Source: Vesta saturnalis (lineage: Eukaryota > Arthropoda > Insecta > Coleoptera > Lampyridae). From it: a stretch of 64,000 nucleotides of DNA. The notes beneath the pieces are model-generated. The model was not told the DNA's origin. It searched no databases and saw only the letters and a program-made list of their open reading frames with translations. Below, piece after piece: positions 1 through 11,600 of this stretch. The stretch's first letter is position 1; every line of letters begins with the position of its first letter. The position numbers and the translations under genes are program-made. The stretch covers positions 2,081,001 through 2,145,000 of the forward strand of contig JARFJB010000400.1 of NCBI GenBank assembly GCA_036346205.1, in the 5' to 3' direction.

Positions 1-1012
1 ATTTATCCAATCCCATCAAATCCATTAAAGAATTTTGGCAACAATATTTGGCGTACTACTTCTATTACACGTACATATATATTAACTTAAAAAACTTGTG
101 GATGGTTTAACATCCGAAGAGTTATGCAAACTTACATATTTAGACGATGAATCAGTTAGGGATTTGAACAGGTATTGAATATTAATATTTTACAAACCAT
201 TAACACCATTCGTGCAGATAAATTTGTAATTGAATGCTGTGTTAGTGACTTAATTAGAAAATATAACCTTTACGTCTTTTTACATAAGTTAGAGAATATG
301 GTGGTTATGACTCATGTTTCCCTTTCTCCGTGTTGGAGCGAAACTTTTTATGTTGAGCCCTTTACTATGGTCAATTTACAAAATGTCCATTAATAGTATT
401 TTACATTATTAGCAAAGTAAATATGTTTTTACTGGCGAGAAGAGAAGTGTATTGGTGAGGCGTTAGGCCAGCCTATAATCTCCTCAAGCTAGTAAAAATT
501 GTTACCTTGATTATAACGAAGACATGTCAAACTCATACGATATTGCGGGCCACATGATCTATTTTGTACTAAGTTGGGGGCCCCATGTTTGTACGGTTCA
601 AAAAATTAATAAAATACGATTATTAGAATGATTATATTATGTATTTATTAGTCTCAATGTTTTTTTTTAACTAAACCAAACATATTTTACATTTTATTGT
701 ATATTATTACATACATAGACGTTTTATATTTCATGTTATTTTTTACGCTGAAACTATAAATATTCTATATTTTAAAAATAAAACTAAACTAAACTAAAAT
801 AAAAGTTAAAATCAAAAGTGATCAATATTTGGTTGAATACCTTGAGCTGATGCAATTTTTAAAATTGATGATAGATATTGATCGGTTAATCTTGACCTTT
901 CTGAATTTTTGTTATTTTTCTTTAAAGAAAATAGTTGCTCGCATAATAAGTGCTTCCGAACATAGCCAGTACACGCGTAACAAACGATAACATTTTAGGA
1001 AACCGACCTACA

Positions 1013-1014
<2 letters not shown>
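1..1014. other. AT-rich stretch without recognisable gene
   Basis: Only short chance reading frames occur here and none resembles a known protein. A small pentamer run (TAAAC-like, about four units) lies near 781-800. I see no RNA gene or transposon end that can be supported. Confidence 0.5.

Positions 1015-1053
<39 letters not shown>
1015..1053. repeat. (AT)n microsatellite
   Basis: Uninterrupted AT dinucleotides of about 39 bp. It directly borders the left end of the small inverted-repeat element at 1056-1343. Confidence 0.95.
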
Positions 1054-1055
<2 letters not shown>

Positions 1056-1057
<2 letters not shown>

Positions 1058-1343
1058 AGTGCGTAGCCAGGATTTATAACACGGGGGGGGGCAATGGTCC
1101 ATGGTCGTTCAAAATGTAAAATTTTAGGATAAAAAGAAATGGCAAATGAAAACAAAACTTTGAGATTTTAATTATACTTAAATTAAACTAATAACAGATA
1201 ACAAAAAAAATATGCAGAACAGAAAAATATGTATATTTTAGATTTAATTTTTTGTTTATTAAAATTTAAAAATTATTTAATTTATTTTTGCTCTTCCAGG
1301 GGGGGGGGCAGTTGCCCCTCCCTGCCCTTAGCTGGTTACGCCC
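1056..1343. mobile_element. Short TIR element (MITE-like) with GTAGCCAGG-type ends
   Basis: The left end reads GTGCGTAGCCAGG and is followed by a run of nine G. The right end is an imperfect reverse complement, with a G run, a C-rich part and then GGTTACGCCCATG. The two ends face each other about 290 bp apart, and each is bordered on the outside by a (TA)n tract. Ends of this kind (G-rich subterminal part, GCGTAGCCAGG) are common in small non-autonomous insect elements; a hAT-like origin is possible but not shown. There is no coding capacity. Confidence 0.45.

Positions 1344-1345
<2 letters not shown>

Positions 1346-1414
<69 letters not shown>
1346..1414. repeat. (TA)n microsatellite
   Basis: About 69 bp of TA dinucleotides directly after the right end of the small inverted-repeat element. 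Confidence 0.95.
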
Positions 1415-1418
<4 letters not shown>

Positions 1419-1439
1419 GATATTTATAATTTGAGATAA

Positions 1440-2700
1440 TATAATATAATTTACTTAATAAATATCAAATTCTATTGGGGGATAGGGTTCAGGATTTTAA
1501 ATTGTAAATATCAATATAATGATATTTTATAATTATAATTATGCACCGGACTAGCTCTAATCTCAATGTGGGGATAGGGTTCTGGATTTAGTGGGAATTT
1601 ATATTTGATTCGAATATAATTATGTGAATTGCCCTTTATGAAAAATATCATATATGTAGAAAAAAATATATCTCAACACAATTTATACTTTAACGCATGC
1701 GTTGTAACGTTACTGAATAAAATTATCAAATGTCAAAACTGTCAAACAATGACTTGTTGAATTTATGTTTTTAATTGGATAAATGAAATTTAAAATTTGG
1801 AAATAATTTAAAATTTTGCTTCTTTTACAGGTGTTTACACAAGTATTATTTAAAAATATACACCTATACATATAACCAATAATAATTGCAGGAAATCAAC
1901 ACAACAATGAACACAATAGATAGGGTTATAATCAAAAGTTACTCACATATAAATATTCCAAAATCAAACTGATGTCTTCACACAGGTTGTTCCAAATAGA
2001 AGCAGGCACTTTCCAATGTGGTCGAAGATCTTTGTGTATGAAGTTCACTGTTACCATTTACCCACTAGCTGCTAACTGGTGCTCGGGTTGTTGATCAACG
2101 TTCGCTTCGGTAACTGGTAAAATTTCTCCACTTTACGGCTTCACCCCAACCACAAATTTTAATTCGATAGTACTTTATTTAAATGTATTAATGTTTTCTA
2201 ATTATATCGTTCAAATAATATTTACTGGTTGTCCAAGGTTTAAATTAATGTCACTTTATTTTAGGTTCCGGCTCAATTATAAATTATTAAAAGAAAATCG
2301 CAGCAACAAATGAAACACAAATAAAAAAAATGATTACGATTTTATTTTGGTAAAACGTAACCAATATTCAACTTCAACAAACGAAAAAATTTTAAACGTT
2401 CAACATAAATCATCACAAAAAAATAATTCGTAATGAATTTTACGAAACTGCACAGGTATCGGTAACCGAACTTAAATATTTAAATTATTGTCGGTATAAA
2501 AACAATTGCGCCTGATTTCTCTTCTCTCCGTTTTTTATTAAATTTTTCCCGATGATTATTAAGGTTAGAAAAACTTACTTGTAACACAAAAACACAACAC
2601 TATTTTAACCTTTTCAAAAAAACTGACAAATTATACAGAGATGACTTCCTGGGCAATTCCTTTTATACCCTTTTGGTTGTTACTAAATCTTCAATTTTTT
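1440..2700 (-). repeat. Unclassified dispersed repeat, copy A
   Basis: This stretch shares blocks with 4325-5330 (copy B) and, more weakly, with 10320-11600 (copy C). Shared landmarks are the 17-mer ATGCACCGGACTAGCTC (1541-1557), the motif GGGGATAGGGTTC (1477-1490 and again 1570-1582), an ACGCATGCGT palindrome near 1696, and GTGAGT on the minus strand at 1941-1946. On the minus strand there is a TATAAAAG box (2660-2667) and, about 85 bp further on, a GTAAGT donor-like site (2573-2578). No long reading frame exists. Orientation is favoured as minus because of the TATA box. It could be a non-autonomous transposon, a decayed retroelement or a non-coding gene family; I do not recognise it. Confidence 0.5.
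2660..2667 (-). promoter_or_regulatory. TATA box candidate of repeat copy A
   Basis: TATAAAAG on the minus strand. A similarly placed TATATAAG occurs in copy C at 10551-10558, and both copies share upstream sequence (GTATAAGAAAG and a CCAAT block), which supports a conserved element rather than chance. Confidence 0.4.
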
Positions 2701-3968
2701 TTAGCAAATCTAAATATGTAACCATGTTTTTGATTGGATGCAAAAATTTACAAATTTAACTAAAATAGAAATTTAGCCATATCTTTCTTATACAATTACG
2801 GATTCAAATTCTAATGACAGAAATGAAATCTGTGTAAAATTACGCATATATAGATATCCAACAAGATATGGTTCCTTTAAACATTATGCAAAATGACCTA
2901 ATCTAATTTAAATTTGCTTATATCTACCTAATCTTACAAACTACACTTAATTTAATTACATATATGTAATCCTGATAAAATTTAGCATAGGAAAACACAC
3001 ATTTAAAGTCCAAAATCTTAAATTTAAAGGAATTTTATGTTTACCTAGAAAAATTATAAATTCAACCCCCATTTCATAAAATTTTGCGCTGAAATGCTTT
3101 GTACCATTTATATTGCTATGTAATAATGAAGAAGACCTCCTATTAATCACTTTAATAATACAATTTAAGCCTAATATGATCAAAAAAACTATAAATTTGT
3201 GAAAAAACATAAAATTTAAAACATAACCAAACTTAATTCTAAAATTACAAATAACTTACACTTAAAAACGTTTATGTAACTCAAAATGTTATCCTAATGA
3301 CTTGGAATAACTGTCTTTATTGTATTTAATGTTCATTTCACTTGCATTGCATAATTTAATGTTACATTAAGAAGTCATATCGTTTAACACACTTTCTTGA
3401 AATTCCACTATAAAAATGTATCTACATGTAAATGTCTTTGTGTGAATATGTTCTAAGCACTGTTCTTAATATTTAAATTGTATCACTAAGTTTGTCACAC
3501 AATCGCTTCCAAAAATATGTGAGAAATGATCATATTAAGTTCATATTATAACCCTTTCCTAAATTTTACCAAATTTCCTGCATTCTAAACTATTTATACA
3601 ATATCCCTAATATAAATCTATCTTTACACTTTGTGTTAAACACCTGTAAAATATTCACATGCCAAAATATTTTCGAAAAATTGAAATTTATTGAAACAAA
3701 CTAAAATACTGAATTGAATTTACGGAAATAGGTTTATTTAACATTCCTGACATTTTTGTGGGTAGCACAATGCTTTTTATGATTAAATCAAATTGTATAA
3801 ATGTTATTCAGATTGTTTTACCCAAAACAAATCCACTTTCAACCCACCGTGAACCAAATTATATCAAATAAATGTCTCGCACATGTATCATGCTTGAAAT
3901 CACCCTTTTTTTTAAAGAAATTACTAGTAAAACTGTCCGATCCTTGTCTTACTCTTATCTAAACATCT

Positions 3969-3969
<1 letters not shown>
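2701..3969. other. AT-rich stretch without recognisable gene
   Basis: The first part (to about 2900) is the sequence upstream of the TATA box of repeat copy A. The rest holds only short chance frames. No protein, RNA or transposon end was recognised. Confidence 0.45.

Positions 3970-4034
<65 letters not shown>
3970..4034. repeat. (AT)n microsatellite
   Basis: About 65 bp of pure AT dinucleotides. Confidence 0.95.
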
Positions 4035-4038
<4 letters not shown>

Positions 4039-4324
4039 ACTCAACTTCCATACATTTTTCCTTCAGCAAAGAATCATATTGGATATCAAATAATTCCATT
4101 TGTAAGTTTTCATCAACCATTTCAATATCGATAGATAGAGGTGAAGTAAAAAGACGAAATTGTACTTCGCAGCTAATTAAGTTTCTTGGTTGAAATACAT
4201 TGTTTTTAAAAACTTTATTTCAACAACACAAATACTAACACTTATATTGAAACAAAGTAATTACTTTGATAGCAAGTAGACTTATTTACTAACTTAAACT
4301 AGGAGCTAACGTGTTACTGTTAAC

Positions 4325-5330
4325 TACAAACTTATATATTGTAATGTACTAGCTCTATTTAACTCAAACGGGGGATAGAATTCTTATAATAGGGGATAAT
4401 TGTTATGCACCGGACTAGCTCAACTTCTCAAAATTGGGGATAGAGTTCATTTAGTTTTTACGCTTATTTGTTGGCAAGTGAAATAAAAATAATTTAATCT
4501 TTACTGTAAACTTGAATGCATTTAAATGTAATGGTGAAATCATGAAATGTTCTTTGTTAAATAAATTCCAAATTATAATAAATGGATGGTATGTGTAATA
4601 GACTTTAGTTAAACCTGCACAATAACGCATGCGTAGCGTCTTAACTGAATTAAAATGCAGCCTGTCAAAAATGTCAAATAAAAGAATCTTAAATATGTGA
4701 ATTTAATTATGTTGTAATTAAAATTGAAATGTTGATAATAATAAAAATAACGGTTCATTTACTTTACAGATGTTTATACCGTTGTTGCACAAACATATAC
4801 ACATATGAATAATAAACATAAATACAGGAAATTACACTAATAATGGAAACAATTTATGGGTCATGATAAATAAAATCTCACTCACATGTGTATCTGCATA
4901 TTCCCCAAAGATGTTTTCATTTGTCTGGTTCCATAATAATCTTGGGTAGACTTCTTCCCATATGTGGCCGATGACACTGGTCTCTTGTTCAAAGTGGTGC
5001 TGCATATATTTCCATACTTCATCCAAGTATACTTTGTTGAAGAAGGACTTTTCTTGGTGGTAATTGTGAAGTTACGTAAAATTGCTTAAATTGCTTCAAC
5101 TAAGCACTGTGTTTTAAATTGAATTTTATTTAACTGTCGGTTTAAATGTTTATAAAAATTTTCGATTTAAAATTTTATTTTAGGTTCATATAACTTTAAT
5201 TCAATTTCACTTTTGTTTTAGATCCCGTTATGGAAATTCGTTTATTAATTATTATACGTCGCTTCAGAAAAATAAACATTGATTCAGAGAACTGAATAAT
5301 TTTATTAACGACAAAAAGTAAACAAAAACA
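4325..5330 (-). repeat. Unclassified dispersed repeat, copy B
   Basis: Diverged second copy of the family seen at 1440-2700, in the same orientation about 2.9 kb further right. It keeps ATGCACCGGACTAGCTC (4405-4421), two GGGGATAG-type motifs (4371-4384 and 4437-4448), ACGCATGCGT near 4626, and a minus-strand GTGAGT at 4880-4885. A 64-codon minus-strand frame (4832-5026) ends its reading just after the GTGAGT. The equivalent stretch of copy A shows a weakly similar reading (W-N, then E, D/N, I), which may mean a small coding exon but is not convincing. The TATA box of copy A is not clearly kept. Confidence 0.45.
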
Positions 5331-5358
5331 AAAACACATCAACCGAAATTTGAACACG

Positions 5359-5383
5359 TATATATATATATATATATATATAC

Positions 5384-5422
<39 letters not shown>

Positions 5423-5475
5423 TGGTGGGTGGGCGGGTGGGTGCGTGCGTGCGTGCGTGCGTGCGCGTGTGTGTA
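5359..5475. repeat. Compound microsatellite TA-GA-GGGT-GTGC-GT with G-quadruplex motif
   Basis: Successive blocks: (TA)n 5359-5382, (GA)n about 5386-5420, a G-run block 5419-5441, (GTGC)n 5441-5466 and (GT)n to about 5475. The G-run block contains GGGTGGGCGGGTGGG at 5427-5441: four G3 runs with one-base loops, the ideal intramolecular G-quadruplex pattern. Several overlapping minus-strand frames rich in T/H/R/S here are translations of the repeat, not genes. Confidence 0.9.
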
Positions 5476-5576
5476 TATAAAAGTTTTTCTTGATAAAAGT
5501 TTGTGCATCGCCTGAAACTAAACATGCACCAAAAGAATATAGCAAAACACGCTTAGGCGAAAAAATTGACTTGCAG

Positions 5577-6128
5577 TACTATTTATTTGACAGACCGTTA
5601 CGCGCTTAAAATTACCTAAATTTTAGTGAAACCCCCTTCAAGATAACCCCATCCCTTCTCGATTTATACGACACAATGTTAAACATTTGAATATCGCAAT
5701 CGGATCAATTTACCTTGTCGGGCAAAACAAATCACATATCCATGGTAGCCGCCAAATTGTACAGACCACTGATTTGACAATTATCAAAAGTTACTTCTCA
5801 GAGTTCCTGTGTCTTGTATGTATTTTTAATCCATTTTTTCTTTGGGAAAAATATGCTATTTACTATCGCGTTAGTTTATTTCCAATACTTCGAAAATGCT
5901 GCAACAGCGCCGCGACAATATGCAATGCAATTTCCGCAGACATTTTTCTCGAGAAGTATTCCCAAGATTGGCCAGGTGATTACGGGAAACTGGCAAAGTG
6001 CAGCCTATTCAAGAAAATTTTTAACAGTTTCTCGTATAAATCGAGAACGGATGGAGATATCGTAAAGGAGTTTTCACTAAAATTTAGGTAATTTTAAGCC
6101 GCGTAACGGTCTGTCAAATAAATAGTAC
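5577..6128. mobile_element. TIR element of about 550 bp
   Basis: The left end TACTATTTATTTGACAGACC and about 95 bp inward recur as a reverse complement ending at 6128 (GGTCTGTCAAATAAATAGTA). The arms stay similar through CTCGATTTATAC (5661-5672 against about 6035-6046). The interior has a 134-codon plus frame (5687-6091) that matches nothing I know and partly consists of the inverted arm, so I do not call it a gene. The interior block CGAATATCGCAATCGG recurs inverted near 6500. This is a MITE or internally deleted DNA transposon. Confidence 0.6.
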
Positions 6129-6399
6129 CGTTAAATTTAGTTTTTTCCAAAAGTCACAAAATATATAATCGCTGCAAATATCACCTGTTAGTTTATTTGT
6201 TTAAAACTACTCTCAAAAAAAAATTGAAGACATTTTGAAAATTTGTGAGCTATTTCTGGGTAAACTATCTTTGTGTAAGTAATTCTAAGATTTTTGCACT
6301 TCTATTATATTGTTGTTCCGTTGTCCCTTAAACACGCTTCAAAACTAAGTTTTGAACCATCCCTAAGCCTGGATAAAGTGTGGAGGAAGGCAAGACGCG

Positions 6400-6690
6400 A
6401 CGTACTAACATTATCACTTAGTGGGGAGAAAGTCGAACCGTAGTTTAAATTACGTCGGTTACTATGGATATGTGATTTATTTTCCACGCCAATATGACTT
6501 GTTCCGATTGCGATATTCAAATTTTTAACATTTTCTTGTAATCGAGAACGGATGGAGATATCGTGAGTTTTCACTAAAATTTAGGTAATTTTAAGCCGCG
6601 TAACGGTCTGTCAAATACATAGTAGCGTTAAATTTAGTTTTTCCAAAAGTCACAAAAATGTGTAATTGCTTCAGATATCACCTGCTAGTT
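6400..6690. mobile_element. Partial, rearranged copy of the 5577-6128 element
   Basis: 6567-6630 repeats the right arm of the neighbouring element (CACTAAAATTTAGGTAATTT and the GTCTGTCAAATA block), while 6450-6530 carries the left interior block in inverted orientation. The short block TCACAAAAATGTGTAATTGC occurs near 6650 and again near 7012, with a diverged version near 6155. This indicates several rounds of insertion or rearrangement between 5.5 and 7.1 kb. Confidence 0.5.
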
Positions 6691-6974
6691 TGTTTGCTTA
6701 AAACTAAACGCTCCAAAAAAAATTTGTATTGAGTGACAATGGATGAGTATATGATTAATGCCTGATGTAAAAATAATGGATGCATATTATTTTTTTGAAG
6801 AATCTTGTGGACAATCGTTTTTAGCGCTCTCAAGTCGTCGCAAATTTTTCTGATGCTTAAGGTGGGATCGTATTGCACGTAGGTCAAAACGTTGATAATA
6901 TCTTTATTGATGCGTGTTCTACGAACTCTTACAGGTGCTTGAATCGTCTGTACGTAATCGATTGCGGTATTCAA
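6678..6974 (-). pseudogene. Tc1/mariner-like transposase, helix-turn-helix fragment
   Basis: The minus-strand translation has a central DNA-binding part recognisable by its layout: a basic lead-in (RVRRTRINKDI), then a QYDPTLSIRKIC helix region, and the closing VHKILQKNNMHPLFLHQ, which matches the usual recognition helix followed by an HPY-type motif in transposases of this insect family. The DDE catalytic region is missing. A separate C-terminal fragment of a similar protein lies at 7529-8150 on the opposite strand, so this is not one simple element. The frame is open for 98 codons but is only a fragment of a protein normally near 350 residues. Confidence 0.5.
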
Positions 6975-7194
6975 AGCATATATTGATAACGGGCTACTTT
7001 TCTAACAAATCACAAAAATGTGTAATTGCTTCAGAGAATGCAGGAATTTTATATTTGTTTGTAGTAGTTACGCTTCCTCTCGGGCGAGTTACGAACTTTA
7101 AAATAATTTCCAGCCATTTGTTTCCTTGCTTCACTCATAAGCATTTTTTTCCAAAACCCCTAGGGCCAAGCATTGGCGAGATACAGCTGTGTGT

Positions 7195-7220
7195 GCGTGT
7201 GTGTGTATATTTATATATAC

Positions 7221-7263
<43 letters not shown>
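7195..7263. repeat. GT/TA compound microsatellite
   Basis: A short GTGTGC run, ATAC repeats and then (TA)n to 7263. Confidence 0.9.
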
Positions 7264-7265
<2 letters not shown>

Positions 7266-7528
7266 GTGAGCAGCTAAATTATGGACTAAATTCAATAATT
7301 CTTAAATCGGCAACTTCAGAGAAAAATCCCGATACCCGTGGATTTTTATTTTTAGACGCGCGGTTGTTCAGGTTATTAATTTATTTTTGAATTTACCTAT
7401 GTAAGCGTGATGACGTCATTGATGATTTTCTTTAATGGAAAGGGTAGGTGTTGCAATGGAACTTTTGAGAGATCTTTTAATTATCTAATCAGTCGTAGCA
7501 ATAGTTTTGAGTATTTGCGTTACGTATA

Positions 7529-8150
7529 AAGGGTGATTCAAGATTATTGTTGTTCTATAAAACTACAAGCGATCTAAAAAAGACAACTATTCCAAATTTG
7601 GTATGTAGACATAATAGGTCATGATCTATCTTTTAAAACTATTTTTAAAAGTGCAACGTTGCCACTTCTACCAGAAACCCAAGACAACTTTGAAAATTCA
7701 AATTGAATACCCTGTATGTTATTGCATTTTCGGATTCTGAATAAAATTTGAAACAACTTTTGTTAATATACCCGTCTCTAAGCGTTACATAAATGACCTC
7801 TAAAATAAAATAATAATCTGACCAAACGCAAGATGGTGCACCTCCTCACTATATACGTCCTGTTCGCGATTTTTTAAACATAACTTTTCCTGGTAGATGG
7901 ATTGGTAGACGAGGATCTATAGAGTGGCCCCCAAGATCTCCAGATCTTACACCTCTTGATTTTTTCTATGGGGCTATTTAAAATGTAAAGTATACGTCGA
8001 GAAACCACGAAATCTGGAAGATTTGAAAAATAGAATTAGATTAGAAATGCGTAAGATTAGTCCACAAATGATCCACAATGTTCTAGAAGCTTGTGGTCAT
8101 CGGTTCAATTACTGTCAAGAAGTAGGAGGGTGGCAATTTGAACATTAAAG
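7529..8150 (+). pseudogene. Tc1/mariner-like transposase, C-terminal half
   Basis: From about 7828 the plus strand reads QDGAPPHYIRPVRDFLN, then GRWIGRRG and WPPRSPDLTPLDFF, followed by a stop and frame changes, then LEDLKNRIRLEMRKISPQM and a C-terminus ending near 8147. The Asp in QDG and the Asp pair in PDL-PLD correspond to the second and third catalytic acidic residues of the superfamily. The first catalytic Asp and the DNA-binding half are absent. Upstream, 7529-7720 looks like terminal repeat sequence (AAGGGTGATTC and TACCCTGTATG motifs of the kind seen at ends of such elements). Dead copy. Confidence 0.7.
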
Positions 8151-9239
8151 AAATCATAATAGTTGACATTCCTTAGTATCATTAACAACAGATTCAAATA
8201 AATAAAATATTTTAAAATTTTTTTGTGGTTTGGTGTCGAATACTTCAAAACGCGACACCGACGCACCTAGGTAATGCTTTCAGTCGCTATTGCGTTAACG
8301 AGTGCGGCCGAATGCACGAACATTCATGAGCGACACGAGGCATGCTTTGGCCGCGCGGACTGTATATGTTAAAAAAGTTTAAATAAGAATTTCGTTTAAG
8401 AAATTAGCCAAAATATGAAGAAATTGGTATCTGTTATAGTTATCAAAGTTTAAAGTTTAAAATGCAAAAATATACACAATGTAATTTGCTTAGGTTTTAA
8501 TGGTTTCGAATGTATTAACATTTCACTAAAGTTAATTTACCAGTGATAAATTCACTCTGGTAGTTAATGTTGCGAAGTATGGCAATTGATGAAGAGAAAT
8601 TAAACGATTTGAACTAAAATATCTTCCAATATTTTCTTCAACGTATTCCAATTACATATTGGAACAAAGGTATTTGAATTAAATACTGTATCTTAAAAGC
8701 AATTGCAAAAATGTTATTGTTATTAAATCATCTGAATTAAAAATTGAGACGTATTTCTTCCGCATTATCCCAAACTAGTCTATAAAAAAAATGAGTTAGA
8801 AATTAATAATCTCTGAGAGGGTATTTGCAGTACCTGCGAAGCTAATAGAAAAATGAATACTGACAAATGACGCCCCTTCAATAATTCGAAAACAATGCAG
8901 AATTCCTTAAAGAATTGAAGCAAGCATTAAACAATCGCACAATTTCATTCGATTTCTGGCAAACACGAGTCACCTAAACACGAAAATGTAAAATAACGCC
9001 AACGCCCGCCTTAAGCCATGAATAAGACAAAAATGCCTTCTTTTCTGTTTTTTTATGACAATGGTATTAAGTTAAAATTTTAGGTGATCGCATTTAATGT
9101 TATAGAGTATACAAAAATTGTACTTTTTTTAATTGTTCGATCAGCAAAATTAAGCGAACCGTAACATTTAAATACATAAATTTTGTTTTCCAAAATTCGT
9201 TTAGCCCCATCTACTAGAACTTTACACTAATATTTTGAG
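8151..9239. other. No gene recognised; small CpG-rich patch
   Basis: Mostly AT-rich. The patch at about 8240-8365 is clearly richer in G+C and CpG than its surroundings (GCGACACCGACGCACC and GGCCGCGCGG) and may be the end of another repeat. No coding or RNA gene could be supported. Confidence 0.4.
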
Positions 9240-9415
9240 TTAGATAACGATTTGATAAGTTATTTGTTTTAGAAATTAATATGTCTAAAGGTGGTAAACT
9301 TTCATCAGTTTCCTTTTTGATGGCAAATTCGGTGCTGGGAGAAATATGAATTATAAAAACTAAAAATTCATTTAATGCTCCTTCTCTACATTCCCAAATA
9401 AAGAAGGTATTACAA
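9240..9415 (-). pseudogene. Penelope-like element reverse transcriptase fragment
   Basis: On the minus strand the translation FFIWECREGALNEFLVFI, then SPSTEFAIKKETDESLPPLD and ILISKTNN matches the stretch just after the RT catalytic YVDD box of Penelope-like elements. The same protein stretch can be read at 51990-52120 in the larger cluster. At the YVDD position the DNA reads TTTGTAATACC where TATGTAGATGATACC would be expected, so the catalytic aspartates seem to be deleted. Fragment only. Confidence 0.65.
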
Positions 9416-10319
9416 ATTAAAGGTTTTTAGGTGCATTTTGTAGATATAATGTTTCAATCTATTCCATGTAAAAATTAAATACGACTTGACTAGACTCTAT
9501 ACTATCAAGTTGTTTATAAAATGTATTACTCCACTAAAAATAAGTTGTAGTGAGACTGTTCTGAAACATAAATGTTTTGGTAAAAAAATGTGATCAATAT
9601 TGAGATAATATTAATTAAGCTGAATATCATGCATAGAGACATATAAGTTCGGATTAAAAGAGACATTAAACATAAATTATTTACAGTGTATTTGAATAAA
9701 CATATATGTAAAGCGCAGAATCAATAAGTGCGAATTAACATAAAACTAAGTACAAATATGAATAAACGTGTTATCATAGCTGAACAGTAGTACTCTTCAT
9801 TATTATAGTTTCCGAGCAGGTTCGGAGTAGTAAAAATATGTATTTCCATTTATAAAATACATGTATTCCATTTGTATGATAATATTCTAGTCTAGTACCA
9901 TAATATGTTTCCATTCTAAAACAAAAAGAACTTAAATTGTAAAGTGTAAAGGACATCTTAAAGTTATGAAATCCGAACAAATTTTACAAGATTCATAGAG
10001 CTTATTAAGTTTAAAAGTGAAATTATACAAAGATTATGTTATAAACCTACTTAACGTGTGATTAGGAAGTGTTGCAATTTAAATTAACATTATAGATGCG
10101 ATTTAAGCTTAAAAGTTGATAAACCAGGTTATGATGATTGTTAACGCAGTGCTTGAAATGGAATTTATTAACAAGAACTATAAAAGTGTTTGAAACTGAT
10201 GAATTCGTATGTGTTTTCGGTCAAGAAATCCATTTCTGTTTGTATTTTTCCTGTTGCAATTAGAATAAATTAGTTATCAGTAAATTTGTGTATGAAAATT
10301 TGCATATTTGTCATAATTT
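9416..10319. other. AT-rich stretch without recognisable gene
   Basis: Short chance frames only, no recognisable repeat end or RNA gene. Confidence 0.5.
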
Positions 10320-11600
10320 AGATAGAAAAAGAATTTTTAAAGGAAATATGTCATGTGAGGTGCCTATGGAAAGGAAATTTGGCTGGAATTAAAAAATAAT
10401 TATATTTTTAAGATCTGTCCCCGTATAAGAAAGTTATCAGTAAAAATAATAATTTGCAAATTTCTGAAAAATGATTAACCAATGAAAATTAAGCAGTCTT
10501 ATGTTTGTATTGGCAATATTTGCTAAGGTGATGGGTTGTTTTTCAGAGGTTATATAAGGAAGTGGCAGAAATTTTTATATCTTATCTTGTAACTTTCCAA
10601 AGTGTGAACATGTCACTTGATGTGTGCATGATTGAAAATTTAATATTGTTCATGTGGATCGTATAACCTCAAAAATTCTATATTATTAAACAAATGAAAA
10701 TTAAAATTTGTAATTAAAATAAGGTTAACGTAATTATTATTCCGGGTGATGTGTATCGTTGTACAAGTGAATGTAAATCGGCGTATTTCAATTATTTCGT
10801 TAAAATTAAAATTTATTTTAACCAAATTGACCTTGTATTATTATTTGAATTGAAATTAAAATTGAAAAGTAATAATAATTTGAATGCTGATAAAAGTTGT
10901 GGTATTTTCGAATATAAAAACCTGAAAGTAAATTATTATATTTATAAATATAATAAACAAATTAAAGTGCTTATGGAAAAGTGACAAAGCAGATATTTAT
11001 ACATATGTATATTGGTGCTGTATAGACCTTCCACCGATGGAGCAAATATTGATGTAGCATGTACACAACTTGCTGATGCTGTAGATCTTCACCGGATGGA
11101 TCAATAATATTGGGATTCGAATTATTCTTGAATTGGAAATTGGACCAGCTGTGAGAAAGCAACGTTAACGTGAGTCTATGAATCTTACATATTTATTTGA
11201 AGGTTACGTCGAATTTTATTAAAATTTATTTATGTGTATTTATGTAAATGATACAAGTGAATTATATACTAGCCTCGCAATACTACAATCATTTATTAAT
11301 TTTATATTATTTCAATATTACTTAAAAAGGAAAAAAATACTTACCCAATTTAAATTAGTGGTATTGTTGGGTTATGATGTTACACAAACACATATATTAA
11401 GGTTAACGAAAGTCACATACGCACAACATGCTATATATTTTCAGATGATACAAGGCGTGAGAATAAAAGTAAAATTTATACAATTCCAGATTCAATTAAA
11501 ATCACAATTGGAATTATTGTACAAAAGAATCTTACAAAAATGTTTAACGTTTTTCTTTTATACTAAACTGTATTGAACCCTATTCCCTGCAGATTGTTAG
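10320..11600 (+). repeat. Unclassified dispersed repeat, copy C
   Basis: Third and most diverged member of the family at 1440-2700 and 4325-5330, in the opposite orientation. Shared with copy A: GTATAAGAAAG upstream, a CCAATgAAAA block, a TATA-type box (10551-10558), a GATCTTC block near 11085, GTGAGT at 11170-11175 and a terminal GAACCCTATTCCC (11575-11587). A 114-codon frame (11232-11576) has no recognisable domain. Assignment rests on ordered landmarks rather than long identity. Confidence 0.35.
10551..10558 (+). promoter_or_regulatory. TATA box candidate of repeat copy C
   Basis: TATATAAG placed like the TATAAAAG of copy A relative to the shared upstream sequence. Confidence 0.3.

Noticed and set aside
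781..800. TAAAC repeats as a telomere-like tract
   Set aside because: Only about four units and not the TTAGG type expected in insects.
5687..6091. 134-codon plus frame inside the 5577-6128 element
   Set aside because: Part of it is the inverted arm and no domain or homolog is recognisable.
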